NCBI RefSeq assembly: GCF_900110555.1
Contig: NZ_FOEE01000007.1
Span: 211,649 to 275,648, forward strand
Direction: 5' to 3'
Length of the DNA: 64,000 nucleotides
DNA from: Trujillonella endophytica
GTDB lineage: Bacteria > Actinomycetota > Actinomycetes > Mycobacteriales > Geodermatophilaceae
Below, piece after piece: positions 51,309 to 60,622 of the stretch. Made by a program: the position numbers and the translations under genes. The notes under the pieces are model-generated. The model ran no database searches. It saw only the letters and a program-made list of their open reading frames with translations, and had not been told where the DNA came from. The first letter of the stretch is position 1, and each line of letters begins with the position of its first letter.

Positions 51309-51971
51309 TCAGTCCGCCAGTGCCCGGCGGATGGCGCGGCCCAGCTGCGCGACGGCGACGACGCCCAGCAGGGCTCCGACCGCCGTCCCCGTCGTGACGA
51401 CGACGGCGGGCACGTCGGACCCCGCCCCGGCGACGACGCCGGCCCCCACCAGCGTCATCCCGGTCATGGCCACGCGGGTCGGCCGCTCCCACACCGAGAT
51501 GTCCCCCGTCTCGGCGACGCCGGCCTGCCCGGCGCGCGCCCGCAGGTAGTCGGGCAGCCAGCACAGCGCACCGAAGACGACGGCCAGCCACCCCGGGGCG
51601 CCCGCCGCCCAGAGCGCCGCCGCGTACGCCGCCTCGGTGAGCCGGTCGACGGCGGAGTCGAGCACGTACCCGCGGCGCGACGCGCGGCCGGTGGCGATCG
51701 CCAGCGCCCCGTCGAGGGAGTCCAGCAGCCCGGACAGGCCGACGAGCACCCCGGCGGCGAGCAGCCAGTACCCGCCGGCCAGCGCCGGGCCGACCGACGC
51801 GACGGCGACCAGCAGCCCCACGGCCGTCGCGACCACCGGCGGCAGGCCCGCCACCGGCCGGGCCAGCGTGTAGGCGGCGGTCAGCCAGCCGCGGACGAGC
51901 CGGCTGGCCGCCGGGTCCGTGCCACCGTGCCAGCGCGCCCACGCGGCGAGGTACTCGTCCCGGCTCAGCAC
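51309..51971 (-). CDS. CDP-alcohol phosphatidyltransferase family protein
   Basis: A 220-aa membrane enzyme. The CDP-alcohol phosphotransferase motif, consensus D-x2-DG-x2-A..G-x3-D-x3-D, is visible as LDSLDGALAIATG followed by RGYVLDSAVDRL. About six hydrophobic helices surround it. It would join a CDP-linked donor to an alcohol in membrane lipid synthesis; the lipid headgroup is unknown. GTG at 51971 lies eight bases after the stop of the SnoaL-like gene, suggesting cotranscription. Confidence 0.85.
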   Translation of the reverse strand: MLSRDEYLAAWARWHGGTDPAASRLVRGWLTAAYTLARPVAGLPPVVATAVGLLVAVASVGPALAGGYWLLAAGVLVGLSGLLDSLDGALAIATGRASRRGYVLDSAVDRLTEAAYAAALWAAGAPGWLAVVFGALCWLPDYLRARAGQAGVAETGDISVWERPTRVAMTGMTLVGAGVVAGAGSDVPAVVVTTGTAVGALLGVVAVAQLGRAIRRALAD

Positions 51972-51979
51972 AGCGCGGG

Positions 51980-52477
51980 TCAGCGGGCCGGGGGCGGGGA
52001 CGCCATGACCGAGCCCGGCGCCACCCAGTCGGTGGACACCAGCCGGTGCGCGATCAGCCACGCGTCGTCCACCGGCACCAGGGTGTCCCGGTAGCGGCCC
52101 GCGTGGTCGAGGCCGACCTCGGTGACGACGGTGAAGTAGGACGACACCGAGGCCTCCCGCGGGGACAGCGCCGTGAACCGGGTGTTGGTCAGCAGGTGGC
52201 GCACCAGCTTCGGCCCGGCGGGAGCGGGCCCCGCCGGAGCGGGCCCCGCCTCCCGCGCGGCCACCCCGCCGATGAAGTCCCGGATCTCCCCCCGGCCGCG
52301 CAGGGTGGGGCCCGACCGCAGCTGCAGGACGCCGTCCGGTGCGAACGCCGCCGCCAGCTCGTCCGCCCGCCCCGCGTCGCCGCTCCAGTTGTAGCGCGCC
52401 AACGTGTCCCGGATCCGCTCCCGCGCGACCAGCTCCCACAGCTCCACGCGCGAGTTCGTACCACCGCCGTCCCGCAT
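51980..52477 (-). CDS. SnoaL-like (NTF2-fold) protein
   Basis: A 165-aa NTF2-like fold protein similar to the SnoaL_4 group. Typical blocks are LVARERIRDTLARYNW, FAPDGVLQLRSGPTLRGR, FTALSPREASVSSYFTVV and DDAWLIAHRLVSTDW. An Ala/Gly/Pro tandem (PAPAGPAPAGP) interrupts the middle. Function is not known; relatives range from cyclases to dehydratases. Either the ATG at 52477 or a GTG ten codons further in (after TACGAA at seven bases) could be the start. Confidence 0.75.
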   Translation of the reverse strand: MRDGGGTNSRVELWELVARERIRDTLARYNWSGDAGRADELAAAFAPDGVLQLRSGPTLRGRGEIRDFIGGVAAREAGPAPAGPAPAGPKLVRHLLTNTRFTALSPREASVSSYFTVVTEVGLDHAGRYRDTLVPVDDAWLIAHRLVSTDWVAPGSVMASPPPAR

Positions 52478-52509
52478 GACCGGCCACCGGGCGTGGGTAG
52501 TGAGGCGCC

Positions 52510-53148
52510 ATGGCCCCGCCGAACAGTGATGCCGCCGTCGTCGACGTGCTCCGCCGGGTCGACCGGCTGACCGCCCCGCTGGTGCGCCGGATGGGCCGGC
52601 CCCCGGCGATGCCGCAGGCCCAGCGCGACCAGTGGTGGGCCCACCAGGTCTCCCGGGTCGCCGCGGGGGTCGCCGCCGCGCCGCGCTTCGCCGGCAAGCT
52701 GGCCGACCTGCTGCCGCTGCAGAACACCGTGGGCGCGGCCGCCCAGGCGGTCGTCGTCCTCGGCGTCGCCGGGGAGCACGGCATCGACGACCCGGCCGAG
52801 CGGGTGTCCCTGCTCGCCCGCGTGCTCCTGGACCGCGACCTGCCGGCCGACCGCGTCCGCCCGCTGCTGGAACGCACCCGCGGCACCTACACCGAGGCCG
52901 CGCTCGGCGCCCGCGAGGACCGGACCGGCTTCCGCGGCCGCGCCCGCACGCTGTGGCGCGTCGCCCGGCTGCTCGGCCGGATCGACGAGGCCCTCGACGC
53001 CCGCCCCAAGGGCCGGCTCGGCGCCCGGGCGCTGTCCAACCTGCCCGTCGTCGGCGTGGTCGGCGGGTACGCCGCGGAGCGGGAGGGGCTGCGCCGGGCC
53101 GCCGGCAAGGCGGCGGCCGTGGCCGACGCGCGCGCCGCCGTCAGCTGA
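52510..53148 (+). CDS. Conserved hypothetical protein (EcsC/YtxH-like context unclear)
   Basis: A 212-aa protein I do not recognise. It is mostly alpha-helical with two Gly/Val-rich hydrophobic stretches, [20 protein letters not shown] and [20 protein letters not shown], which could dip into the membrane. The middle is rich in Arg and Leu. The ATG at 52510 follows the weak TAGTGA by six bases. It diverges from the SnoaL-like gene and converges on metF with an 8-bp overlap. Codon use is like the neighbours, so it looks genuine and long-standing. Confidence 0.7.
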   Translation: MAPPNSDAAVVDVLRRVDRLTAPLVRRMGRPPAMPQAQRDQWWAHQVSRVAAGVAAAPRFAGKLADLLPLQNTVGAAAQAVVVLGVAGEHGIDDPAERVSLLARVLLDRDLPADRVRPLLERTRGTYTEAALGAREDRTGFRGRARTLWRVARLLGRIDEALDARPKGRLGARALSNLPVVGVVGGYAAEREGLRRAAGKAAAVADARAAVS

Positions 53149-54055
53149 GGGAGGCCTCAGGGGCGGCCGCGGGCTGCAGGTTGGCGAAGACCTCGCGGGT
53201 CGCCGTCGACCGGTTCATGGTGATGAAGTGGATGCCGGGCACCCCCTCGTCCAGCAGCGTCCGGCACATCTCCGTCGCCACCTCGACGCCGAAGGCGCGC
53301 ACCGCCGCCTTGTCCTCGGGCCGGTCGCCGTCGAGCTCGGCGAAGCGCGCCGCGAGCTCCGCGGGGAACGCCTGCCCCGACAGCTGCACGATCCGGGTGA
53401 TCTGCCGGGCGTTGGTCACCGGCATCACCCCCGCGATGATCGGCACGTCGCAGCCCCGGGCCACGACCCGGTCGCGCAGCCGCAGGTAGTCCTCGGTGCG
53501 GAAGAACATCTGCGTGATCGCGTAGTCGGCACCGGCGCGGCACTTGGCCACGAACATCTCGACGTCGGTCTCGAAGTCCGGCGACCGCGGGTGCCGCTCG
53601 GGGAAGGCGGCGACACCCACCGAGAAGTCGCCCATCGACCGGATCAGCTCGACGAGCTCGGCCGCGTAGGACAGCCCCTCGGGATGGGCCACCCAGTCGG
53701 CCTGCGGATCGGCGCCGGGCGGGTCGCCGCGCAGCGCCAGCAGGTTGCGCACGCCGGCCGCGGCCAGCCGGCTGACCACGTGCCGCAGCTCGGTCACGCT
53801 GTGGTCGACGGCGGTCAGGTGGGCCAGCGGAGTCATCGTCGTCTCGGTGGCGATCCGCTCGGTGACCGACACCGTGCCCTCGCGGGTGCTGCCGCCCGCG
53901 CCGTAGGTCACCGACACGAACGACGGCTGCAGCCGCTCGAGCTCGCGCAGCGCCGTCCACAGCTGCTGCTCGCCCTCGGGGGTCTTCGGCGGGAAGAACT
54001 CGAACGACCACGTCGGCCCGCCCCGGGCCAGCAGCTCACCGACGGTCCTGGTCAT
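53141..54055 (-). CDS. metF: 5,10-methylenetetrahydrofolate reductase
   Basis: Reduces methylenetetrahydrofolate to methyl-THF for methionine synthesis. The 304-aa flavoenzyme has [16 protein letters not shown] near the N-terminus, [39 protein letters not shown] and the folate-site DYAITQMFF. Length is normal. TATCCT (54064-54069, minus) lies eight bases upstream of the ATG. It faces away from crtE across a 175-bp divergent region. The product of GlyA (59104) is its substrate, so the two genes serve the same one-carbon pool. Confidence 0.95.
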   Translation of the reverse strand: MTRTVGELLARGGPTWSFEFFPPKTPEGEQQLWTALRELERLQPSFVSVTYGAGGSTREGTVSVTERIATETTMTPLAHLTAVDHSVTELRHVVSRLAAAGVRNLLALRGDPPGADPQADWVAHPEGLSYAAELVELIRSMGDFSVGVAAFPERHPRSPDFETDVEMFVAKCRAGADYAITQMFFRTEDYLRLRDRVVARGCDVPIIAGVMPVTNARQITRIVQLSGQAFPAELAARFAELDGDRPEDKAAVRAFGVEVATEMCRTLLDEGVPGIHFITMNRSTATREVFANLQPAAAPEASLS

Positions 54056-54218
54056 GGCTGGTCAGGATACGGACGTCGCCCGCGAACCCGGTCCGGCACC
54101 GGTGCATCCGGCGCGGCGGGTCGACCGGAAGAGGGAGGAGCACCGGCACGAGGAGGCCCCCGGCATGACCCTGCACCCGCTCCCCCGCCCGAACCGGCGG
54201 TCCACCGCCTCCTGGGCG

Positions 54219-54224
54219 GATACT
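54219..54224 (+). promoter_or_regulatory. -10 hexamer GATACT of crtE
   Basis: GATACT is six bases before the GTG at 54231 and defines the start of the crtE-crtI-crtB operon as leaderless. The in-frame ATG at 54165 has no supporting signal. Confidence 0.5.
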
Positions 54225-54230
54225 GAGTCC

Positions 54231-55376
54231 GTGATCACCGGGGCGGAGCGCCGCCAGCCCGCGCCGCGGCCACCGGCGCAGCTGAGCAGCGCGCCGCTGG
54301 CCGGCGCCGACCTCCCACGCATCCGCAGCGCGGTCGCGGCCGCCCTCTCCGGGTTCCTCGAGGAGCAGCGAGCCGTCCTCACCGGCATGGACCCCTCCCT
54401 CACCCCGGTCGTCGACGAGGTCACCGCCGTCGCCGACGGCGGCAAGCGGCTGCGCCCGGCCTTCGCCTACTGGGGCTGGCGCGGCGCGGTCGAGGCCGTC
54501 TCGGGCCCGGCGGAGGACGACGCCGCCGTGCTGCGCGCCGTCGCGGCGCTGGAGTTCGTCCACGCCAGCGCGCTCGTGCACGACGACGTCATGGACGGCG
54601 CCCTCACCCGGCGCGGCCGGCCGGCCACGCACATCGGCTTCGCCTCCCGGCACGCCGACCTGACCCTCTCCGGCGACGCCGCGGCCTTCGGGGTCGGCGC
54701 GGCGATCCTCGTCGGCGACCTCGCGCTCGTGTGGTCCGACGAGCTGCTGCGCCGGTCGGGGATCTCCGCGGCCGCCCTGGCCCGCGCCCGCTCCGTCTGG
54801 GACACGATGCGCACCGAGGTCACCGCCGGCCAGTACCTCGACCTGCTGCGCGCCGCCGGCGGCCTGCCCGGCGCCGAGGGCGCGCTGGCCGTGGCCCGCT
54901 ACAAGAGCGCCGGGTACACGGTGCAGCGCCCGCTCCAGCTGGGCGCGGCCCTCGCCGGCGCCGGCCCTCGCGCGGCCGAGGTGTACACGGCGATCGGTCT
55001 GCCGCTGGGCGAGGCGTTCCAGCTGCGCGACGACGTCCTCGGCGTCTTCGGCGACCCGGACGTCATGGGCAAGTCGGCCGACGACGACCTGCGCGAGGGC
55101 AAGCAGACCCTGCTCGTCGCCCTCGCCGCGGAGGAGGCCGACGACGCGGGCCGGCGCCTGCTCGCCGAGTGCCTGGGCAACCCCGACTGCGGTTCCGACG
55201 ACCTCGACGCGCTACGCGGGCTCATCGAGAGCACCGGCGCCCGGGCGCGGGTCGAGCAGCGGATCGCCGAGCAGACCGCCCGGGCCCGGGACGCGATCGC
55301 GGAGGCGCCGATCGCCGAGGAGGCCCGGGCCGCCCTCGACGCGCTCGCGGTCGCCGCGACCTCCCGCACCGCCTGA
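54231..55376 (+). CDS. crtE: Polyprenyl diphosphate synthase (GGPP synthase type)
   Basis: Condenses isopentenyl diphosphate with allylic diphosphates, giving the C20 precursor for carotenoids. The 381-aa product has the first Asp-rich motif DDVMD at residues 118-122, the second RDDVLG near residues 266-271, GGKRLRPAFAYWGW, and GKSADDDLREGKQTLL. It is followed 16 bp later by crtI. Product chain length is inferred from operon context; the residues before the first Asp motif (VHASALVHDD) are compatible with C20. Confidence 0.92.
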   Translation: MITGAERRQPAPRPPAQLSSAPLAGADLPRIRSAVAAALSGFLEEQRAVLTGMDPSLTPVVDEVTAVADGGKRLRPAFAYWGWRGAVEAVSGPAEDDAAVLRAVAALEFVHASALVHDDVMDGALTRRGRPATHIGFASRHADLTLSGDAAAFGVGAAILVGDLALVWSDELLRRSGISAAALARARSVWDTMRTEVTAGQYLDLLRAAGGLPGAEGALAVARYKSAGYTVQRPLQLGAALAGAGPRAAEVYTAIGLPLGEAFQLRDDVLGVFGDPDVMGKSADDDLREGKQTLLVALAAEEADDAGRRLLAECLGNPDCGSDDLDALRGLIESTGARARVEQRIAEQTARARDAIAEAPIAEEARAALDALAVAATSRTA

Positions 55377-55392
55377 ACGGCTGACGAGCACC

Positions 55393-56886
55393 GTGCGATT
55401 CGTTCCAGGGCGCACCGACCGCGTCGTCGTCGTCGGCGCGGGCCTGGCCGGGCTGTCGGCCGCGCTCCGCCTGCGCGGCGCGGGCCGCGAGGTCACCGTC
55501 GTGGAGCGCGGCCCAGGTCCCGGCGGTCGCGCCGGCGTGGTCACCGACGGCGGCTACACCCTCGACACCGGCCCGTCGGTGTTCACCGCGCCCGAGGTGG
55601 TCGCCGACGCCCTCGCCGCCGTCGGCGAGCGGCTGGAGGACCGCCTCGAGCTGGTGCCGTTGACCACCTCCTACCGCGCGCAGTTCGCCGACGGCTCGCA
55701 CCTGGACGTGCACGCCGACCCCGACGCCTTCGCCGCCGAGGTCGAGGCGCTGTGCGGCCCGGCGGAGGCGGCCGCGCTGCGGCGCTACCTCACCGACCTC
55801 GCCGACCTGTACCGGCTCCAGGTGGCGACCTTCATCGACCGCAACCTGGACTCCCCGCTGGACCTGCTCGGACCGCAGCTGTGGCAGCTGGCCCGCCGGG
55901 GCGGCTTCGGCCGGCTGTCCCGGCACGTCGAGCGGCGCTTCGCCGACGACCGGCTGCGCCGGCTGTTCAGCTTCCAGGCGCTCTACGCCGGCGTGTCCCC
56001 GTACCGGGCGATCGCCGCCTACGCCGTGATCGCCCAGCTCGACATCGGCGCCGGCGTCGTCCACCCGGTGGGCGGCATCGGCGCCGTCCCCCGGGCGATG
56101 GCCGGCGCCGCCGCGGACGCGGGCGTGGACTTCCGGTACGGAACCGCGGTCGACCGGCTGGACATGGCCGGCCGCCGGGTCACCGGGGTGGTGCTGGACG
56201 ACGGCGAGCGGCTGCCGGCCGATGCCGTCGTCGTCACCACCGACGCCCCGCACACCCTCGTCCCCGGCCTGCGCGGGCCGCGGCGCCCCACCTACTCCCC
56301 CAGCTGCGTAGCCCTGCACCTCGGCGTGCGCGCCGAGCTCCCCGGTTCGGCGCACCACACGATCAGCTTCGGCGCCGCCTGGCGGCAGGTGTTCGACGAG
56401 CTCACCCGCGACGGGCGGCCGATGTCGGACCCCAGCCTGCTGATCAGCATGCCGTCGGTCACCGACCGCTCGCTGGCGCCCGACGGCGGGCAGGTGCTCA
56501 GCGTCGTCGCCCCCACGCCCAACCTCGACCCGCGCAGCGGCGGCAACCCCGACCTGGACTGGCAGGCCCTCGCCCCGCGCTACCGCGAGGAACTGCTGGC
56601 CACCCTGGAGTCCCGCGGCTTTCGCGGCGTCTCGGGCGCGATCGAGGTGGAGCACCTGGACACCCCGCTGACCTGGGCCCGGCAGGGCATGGCCGCGGGC
56701 ACCCCCTTCGCGCTGGCGCACACCTTCGGCCAGACCGGGCCGTTCCGCCCGCCCACGCTGCCGCGGCGGGGACCGGAGAACGTCGTCCTCGCCGGCTCCT
56801 CGGTGCAGCCGGGCGTCGGCGTCCCCATGGTCGTCATGAGCGGCCGCCTGGCCGCGGAACGGATCACCGGAGCCGTGCCCGCATGA
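55393..56886 (+). CDS. crtI: Phytoene desaturase
   Basis: FAD-dependent desaturation and isomerisation of phytoene to lycopene. The 497-aa product begins with the dinucleotide-binding VVVVGAGLAGLSAALRLRGAG and GPGGRAGVVTDGGYTLDTGP. The C-terminal FAD motif is VVLAGSSVQPGVGVPMVVMSG. Catalytic-region segments include FSFQALYAGVSPYRAIAAYA and HPVGGIGAVPRAMAG. GTG at 55393; the 3' end overlaps crtB by four bases. Confidence 0.95.
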   Translation: MRFVPGRTDRVVVVGAGLAGLSAALRLRGAGREVTVVERGPGPGGRAGVVTDGGYTLDTGPSVFTAPEVVADALAAVGERLEDRLELVPLTTSYRAQFADGSHLDVHADPDAFAAEVEALCGPAEAAALRRYLTDLADLYRLQVATFIDRNLDSPLDLLGPQLWQLARRGGFGRLSRHVERRFADDRLRRLFSFQALYAGVSPYRAIAAYAVIAQLDIGAGVVHPVGGIGAVPRAMAGAAADAGVDFRYGTAVDRLDMAGRRVTGVVLDDGERLPADAVVVTTDAPHTLVPGLRGPRRPTYSPSCVALHLGVRAELPGSAHHTISFGAAWRQVFDELTRDGRPMSDPSLLISMPSVTDRSLAPDGGQVLSVVAPTPNLDPRSGGNPDLDWQALAPRYREELLATLESRGFRGVSGAIEVEHLDTPLTWARQGMAAGTPFALAHTFGQTGPFRPPTLPRRGPENVVLAGSSVQPGVGVPMVVMSGRLAAERITGAVPA

Positions 56887-57836
56887 CCCTCGTCGAGCCC
56901 CCGCCGACCCGCGACCAGCAGCAGGCGCAGCTGGCCGCCGCCTACCGGCACTGCGCCGCCATCGCCGCCGAGCACGGCAAGAGCTACCACCTCGCCACCC
57001 GGCTGCTCACCGCCGACCGGCGTCCGGCCGTGCACGCCCTGTACGCCGCCGCCCGCACCGCCGACGACCTCGTCGACCACCCGGGCGCCGATCCCGAGGC
57101 CGAGCTCGGCGACTGGTCGCGCGCCGTGCTCGCCGAGCTCGAGGCCGGCTGGTCGGCCGACCCGGTGCGCCTGGCCCTGGTGCACACCTACCGCCGCTAC
57201 GGCATCGAGGTCGAGCACCTCGTCGACTTCCTCGCCGCGATGACCAGCGACCTCACCGTCACCGGCTACGCCGACCTGGCCGCCCTCGACCGCTACATGT
57301 GGGGCTCGGCGTCGGTGATCGGGCTGCAGGTCCTGCCGGTGCTGGGCACCGCGCCGGGCGTCGCGCGGGAGGAGGCCGCCCCGCACGCCATCGCCCTGGG
57401 CGAGGCGTTCCAGCTGACGAACTTCCTGCGCGATGTCGCCGAGGACGTCGACCGCGGGCGCGTCTACCTGCCGGCGGACCTGATGGCAGCGCACGGCGTG
57501 ACGCGCGAGCAGCTCTCGGCCCGGCGGCACGACGCCCGCTTCGCCGCGCTCATGCGGGAGATGGTCGAGATCGTGCGTCGCCGCTACGACGACGCTGCCC
57601 CCGGCACCCGGCTGCTCGCGCCGGAGTCGCGCGACTGCGTGCGCGCCGCGACCGCCCTCTACGGCGGGATCCTCGACGAGATCGAGAAGGCCGACTACCG
57701 GGTGCTCGACCGCCGGGTGCGCGTCTCGCGGCCGCGCCGGGCGGCCGTGTTCGCCCGCCGGTTGACCGCCGCCCAGCTGGCCAGGGTGAGGGTGACCATG
57801 GCGAAGCCGAAGAGCAGGTCCTCCACCGGCGCGTAG
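56883..57836 (+). CDS. crtB: Phytoene synthase
   Basis: Joins two GGPP molecules to form phytoene. The 317-aa product has the Asp-rich motifs YAAARTADDLVDHP and FLRDVAEDVDRGRVYLP, plus FQLTNFLRD and GSASVIGLQVLPVLG of the squalene/phytoene synthase family. Its last 47 codons lie antisense to the 3' end of crtYd, a 142-bp convergent overlap. The C-terminal tail (ARVRVTMAKPKSRSSTGA) is unlike the usual end of CrtB and is encoded in the overlap. Confidence 0.95.
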   Translation: MTLVEPPPTRDQQQAQLAAAYRHCAAIAAEHGKSYHLATRLLTADRRPAVHALYAAARTADDLVDHPGADPEAELGDWSRAVLAELEAGWSADPVRLALVHTYRRYGIEVEHLVDFLAAMTSDLTVTGYADLAALDRYMWGSASVIGLQVLPVLGTAPGVAREEAAPHAIALGEAFQLTNFLRDVAEDVDRGRVYLPADLMAAHGVTREQLSARRHDARFAALMREMVEIVRRRYDDAAPGTRLLAPESRDCVRAATALYGGILDEIEKADYRVLDRRVRVSRPRRAAVFARRLTAAQLARVRVTMAKPKSRSSTGA

Positions 57837-58042
57837 GCGATCCGCGGACCCCAGATCTCCGCCTCGTCGTAGACGACCACCTCCAGGCCGGTGAGCACGC
57901 CGTTCATCAGCAGCTGGAAGGTGACGACGATCGCGTAGGCGGCCCAGAACACCCGCCGGGTCACCAGCCGGGTGCGGTAGACGGCCAGGTCGACGACGAG
58001 GACGGCGACGACCGCGACCACCGCGAGGACGGAGTAGCTCAC
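57695..58042 (-). CDS. crtYd: Lycopene cyclase small subunit, CrtYd type
   Basis: A 115-aa membrane protein forming one half of a heterodimeric lycopene cyclase. Three hydrophobic helices are visible, with the motif YAPVEDLLFGFAMVTL, where the acidic residue after Pro is conserved in CrtYc/CrtYd-like cyclases. GTG at 58042 is chosen; an earlier in-frame start at 58141 would run through a palindromic element. The C-terminal Arg/Thr-rich tail is antisense to crtB. The two-subunit cyclase would convert lycopene to cyclised carotenoids. Confidence 0.85.
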   Translation of the reverse strand: MSYSVLAVVAVVAVLVVDLAVYRTRLVTRRVFWAAYAIVVTFQLLMNGVLTGLEVVVYDEAEIWGPRIAYAPVEDLLFGFAMVTLTLASWAAVNRRANTAARRGRETRTRRSSTR

Positions 58043-58074
58043 GGGCGCTCCCCGGCCGCGGCCGGCGGCCCCGC

Positions 58075-58144
58075 CCATTGCGGGTGTTCCTCGTGGGTCG
58101 CTGGTCCTGCAGGACCCGCGACGGGCGAGGAACACCGCCAATGG
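58075..58144. repeat. 70-bp near-perfect palindrome between crtYc and crtYd
   Basis: Left arm CCATTG.. TGTTCCTCG.. GTCGC.. GTCCT pairs with the right arm that ends at 58144. About 28 of 34 positions match and the centre is GGTCCTGCAGGACC. It separates two same-strand genes that are normally adjacent, so it is more likely an inserted REP/MITE-type element than a terminator. Confidence 0.75.
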
Positions 58145-58160
58145 TCCGCGTGCGACCTCC

Positions 58161-58508
58161 TCATGTGCGGTCCGCCTCCTCCGCCGGGTAACCGGCGTCC
58201 CAGCCGGTCACCCGGCGCACCGCCTCCAGCGCCAGTACCGAGCACAGGGGGACGACGAGGAAGAACAGGACCTCCTCGATGGGGATGCCGCCGGGCAGCC
58301 GGACGTCGAGGGTGAGCTCGGCGGAGTAGTCCCAGTGGCCCTGCGCGATCGCGTAGAGGACCCAGACCACGAAGACGACGAACTCCGGGAGCACCGCGAG
58401 CAGCAGCCGCCGCCAGCGGGCGTAGACCCGGACGCGCAGCACCAGCTCCAGCGGCGCGGTGACCACCAGGCAGCCCACCAGCAGCGCCAGGTACGTCAGG
58501 GGGCCCAC
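58161..58508 (-). CDS. crtYc: Lycopene cyclase small subunit, CrtYc type
   Basis: A 115-aa membrane protein with three helices. The cyclase motif is [19 protein letters not shown], with the PxEE acidic pair implicated in lycopene protonation. The N-terminus [20 protein letters not shown] is a membrane helix. GTG at 58508 lies 43 bp from the stop of the upstream DNA-binding protein gene and on the same strand. The order crtYc-crtYd and the crtE-crtI-crtB genes together encode a complete route to cyclic carotenoids. Confidence 0.87.
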   Translation of the reverse strand: MGPLTYLALLVGCLVVTAPLELVLRVRVYARWRRLLLAVLPEFVVFVVWVLYAIAQGHWDYSAELTLDVRLPGGIPIEEVLFFLVVPLCSVLALEAVRRVTGWDAGYPAEEADRT

Positions 58509-58551
58509 GCGACCAGCTTCCGCCCCCCGCCGCGGCCCGGATGCAGCAGGC

Positions 58552-58875
58552 TCAGAACGCGAGGGCCTGCGCGCGGCGGGTGACCTCGGTGTGCCGGTCG
58601 TCCCGCAGGGCCTGCACCGGCGTCCCGGGCAGGGTGTCGTCGGGCCGGAACAGCCAGTCGAAGGCCTCCTCCGCGCGGAAGCCGCCGTCCTTCAGGACCG
58701 TGAGGAGACCGGGCAGGTGCTTGAGCACCTCGCCGTCCTGGAGGAAGTCCGCCGGGATCCGGCTGTTGCCGCTGCCGGGGACGGCCATCAGCTTGTCCTC
58801 GCGCAGCAGCTGCCGGACCCGGTTCGGCGAGACCCCCAGGACCTGGGCGACCTCCGCGGCGGTGAGCGTCTCCAT
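58552..58875 (-). CDS. Rv2175c-like helix-turn-helix DNA-binding protein
   Basis: A 107-aa protein. The N-terminal winged helix-turn-helix is [21 protein letters not shown], then [18 protein letters not shown] and the C-terminal [14 protein letters not shown] segment ([20 protein letters not shown]). It matches the Rv2175c family, whose mycobacterial member is phosphorylated by the neighbouring kinase PknL. A PknL-like kinase lies 1.9 kb away. TAGGCT (58884-58889, minus) is eight bases upstream of the ATG. The regulon is not known. Confidence 0.83.
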   Translation of the reverse strand: METLTAAEVAQVLGVSPNRVRQLLREDKLMAVPGSGNSRIPADFLQDGEVLKHLPGLLTVLKDGGFRAEEAFDWLFRPDDTLPGTPVQALRDDRHTEVTRRAQALAF

Positions 58876-58981
58876 GGTCGCCGAGCCTATGGCGCGTCCC
58901 TGCCGGTCCAGCACCCGGAGCCGTGCGCGCCGCCCGGGACGCCTTCGGGGCACCGTGGTCGGCGCGGGCTCCCGGCCCCGG

Positions 58982-58987
58982 TAGCAT
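58982..58987 (+). promoter_or_regulatory. -10 hexamer TAGCAT of the riboswitch-glyA transcript
   Basis: TAGCAT stands six to seven bases upstream of the first paired base of the ZTP riboswitch, which places the transcription start at about 58994. Confidence 0.6.
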
Positions 58988-58993
58988 CGACGG

Positions 58994-59072
58994 CGGGCCG
59001 TGACTGGCGCATCGAGGTGGGCACGACCACCGGGGAGCGGCCTGCAATCCCCCGCCGGGCGCCTGGGCACAC
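58994..59072 (+). promoter_or_regulatory. ZTP (pfl-motif) riboswitch upstream of glyA
   Basis: The conserved elements of the ZTP riboswitch are present in order: GGGCCGTGACTGGCG (first half), then ACCACCGGGGAGCGG, and finally CGCCTGGGC. ZTP riboswitches sense 10-formyl-THF shortage through AICAR triphosphate and are known upstream of glyA, folD and pur genes. The glyA Shine-Dalgarno (AGGAG) follows about 20 bp later. Binding would be expected to switch glyA on. Confidence 0.88.
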
Positions 59073-59103
59073 ACTCCGACGAGACGCCGCGCAGGAGCCC
59101 GCC

Positions 59104-60591
59104 ATGACCCACGCCCCGAACGACTCCGCCCCCACCGCGCCCCTGGCCACCCCCTTCGACGCAACGGCCGCGAGCACCGCCTACCGCGCCGCCCTCGAGG
59201 TCATCGCCTCGGTCGAGCCGCGGGTCGCGAACGCGATCAGCAGCGAACTGGCCGACCAGCGCGCCTCGCTCAAGCTCATCGCCAGCGAGAACTACGCCAG
59301 CCCCGCGGTGCTGCTGACCATGGGCAACTGGTTCAGCGACAAGTACGCCGAGGGCACGGTCGGCCACCGCTTCTACGCCGGCTGCCAGAACGTCGACACC
59401 GTGGAGGCGCTGGCCGCCGAGCACGCCCGCGAGCTGTTCGGCGCCCCGTACGCCTACGTCCAGCCGCACTCGGGCATCGACGCCAACCTCGTCGCCTTCT
59501 GGGCGGTGCTCGCCACGCGGGTCGAGTCCCCCGCGCTGGAGCGGGCCGGCGTCCGGCACGTCAACGACCTGACCGACGCCGACTGGACGACGCTGCGCCG
59601 CGCGCTGGGCGACCAGCGGATGCTCGGCATGAGCCTGGACGCCGGTGGGCACCTCACCCACGGCTTCCGGCCGAACATCAGCGGCAAGATGTTCGCCCAG
59701 TCCTCCTACGGCACCGACCCGGGCACCGGGCTGCTGGACTACGACGCCGTCCGCGCCCGCGCCCGCGAGTTCAGGCCGCTGATCCTCATGGCCGGCTACT
59801 CCGCGTACCCGCGCCGGGTGGACTTCGCGAAGATGCGCGAGATCGCCGACGAGGTGGGCGCGACCCTCGTCGTCGACATGGCGCACTTCGCCGGCCTGGT
59901 CGCCGGGAAGCTGTTCACCGGCGACTTCGACCCGGTGCCGCACGCCCACGTCGTCACCAGCACCAGCCACAAGTCGCTGCGCGGCCCGCGCGGTGGCTTC
60001 GTCCTCGCGCAGCCCGAGTACGCCGACGCGGTCGACCGCGGCTGCCCGATGGTGCTCGGCGGCCCCCTGCCCCACGTGATGGCCGCCAAGGCCGTCGCCT
60101 TCGCCGAGGCCCGCCGTCCGGAGTTCGCCGGGTACGCGCGGGCGGTCGCGGACAACGCGAAGACACTGGCCGAGGGGCTGTCCCGGCGCGGGGCGACGCT
60201 GGTCACCGGCGGCACCGACAACCACCTGGTGCTCATCGACGTCACCTCGTTCGGCCTGACCGGCCGGCAGGCGGAGTCCGCGCTGCTGGACGCCGGCATC
60301 GTGACCAACCGCAACGCCGTCCCGGCCGACCCCAACGGCGCCTGGTACACCTCCGGCGTCCGGATCGGCACGCCGGCGCTGACCAGCCGCGGCTTCGGCG
60401 CGGACGACTTCGACCGGGTCGGCGAGCTGATCACCGACGTGCTGTCGGCCACCACGCCCACGGCGACCCGCGACGGCAGCGCCTCCAAGGCCAAGTACGT
60501 CATCGACGAGGGCCTGGCCGACAAGACCCGCGCCGCGGCCGCCGAGCTGCTGTCGGCCCACCCGCTGTACCCCGGCCTCGACCTCTCCTGA
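59104..60591 (+). CDS. glyA: Serine hydroxymethyltransferase
   Basis: PLP enzyme converting serine and tetrahydrofolate to glycine and methylene-THF. The 495-aa product is longer than the usual 410-430 residues and belongs to the long SHMT type; the extra length lies at the N-terminus and around residues 120-175. Motifs are [22 protein letters not shown] and the PLP-lysine segment [14 protein letters not shown] with K290. ATG at 59104 follows AGGAG. It is controlled by the ZTP riboswitch and ends in a strong hairpin. Confidence 0.96.
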   Translation: MTHAPNDSAPTAPLATPFDATAASTAYRAALEVIASVEPRVANAISSELADQRASLKLIASENYASPAVLLTMGNWFSDKYAEGTVGHRFYAGCQNVDTVEALAAEHARELFGAPYAYVQPHSGIDANLVAFWAVLATRVESPALERAGVRHVNDLTDADWTTLRRALGDQRMLGMSLDAGGHLTHGFRPNISGKMFAQSSYGTDPGTGLLDYDAVRARAREFRPLILMAGYSAYPRRVDFAKMREIADEVGATLVVDMAHFAGLVAGKLFTGDFDPVPHAHVVTSTSHKSLRGPRGGFVLAQPEYADAVDRGCPMVLGGPLPHVMAAKAVAFAEARRPEFAGYARAVADNAKTLAEGLSRRGATLVTGGTDNHLVLIDVTSFGLTGRQAESALLDAGIVTNRNAVPADPNGAWYTSGVRIGTPALTSRGFGADDFDRVGELITDVLSATTPTATRDGSASKAKYVIDEGLADKTRAAAAELLSAHPLYPGLDLS

Positions 60592-60622
60592 TCGCGGCCA
60601 CGATCAGCTGACCTGATCATGG

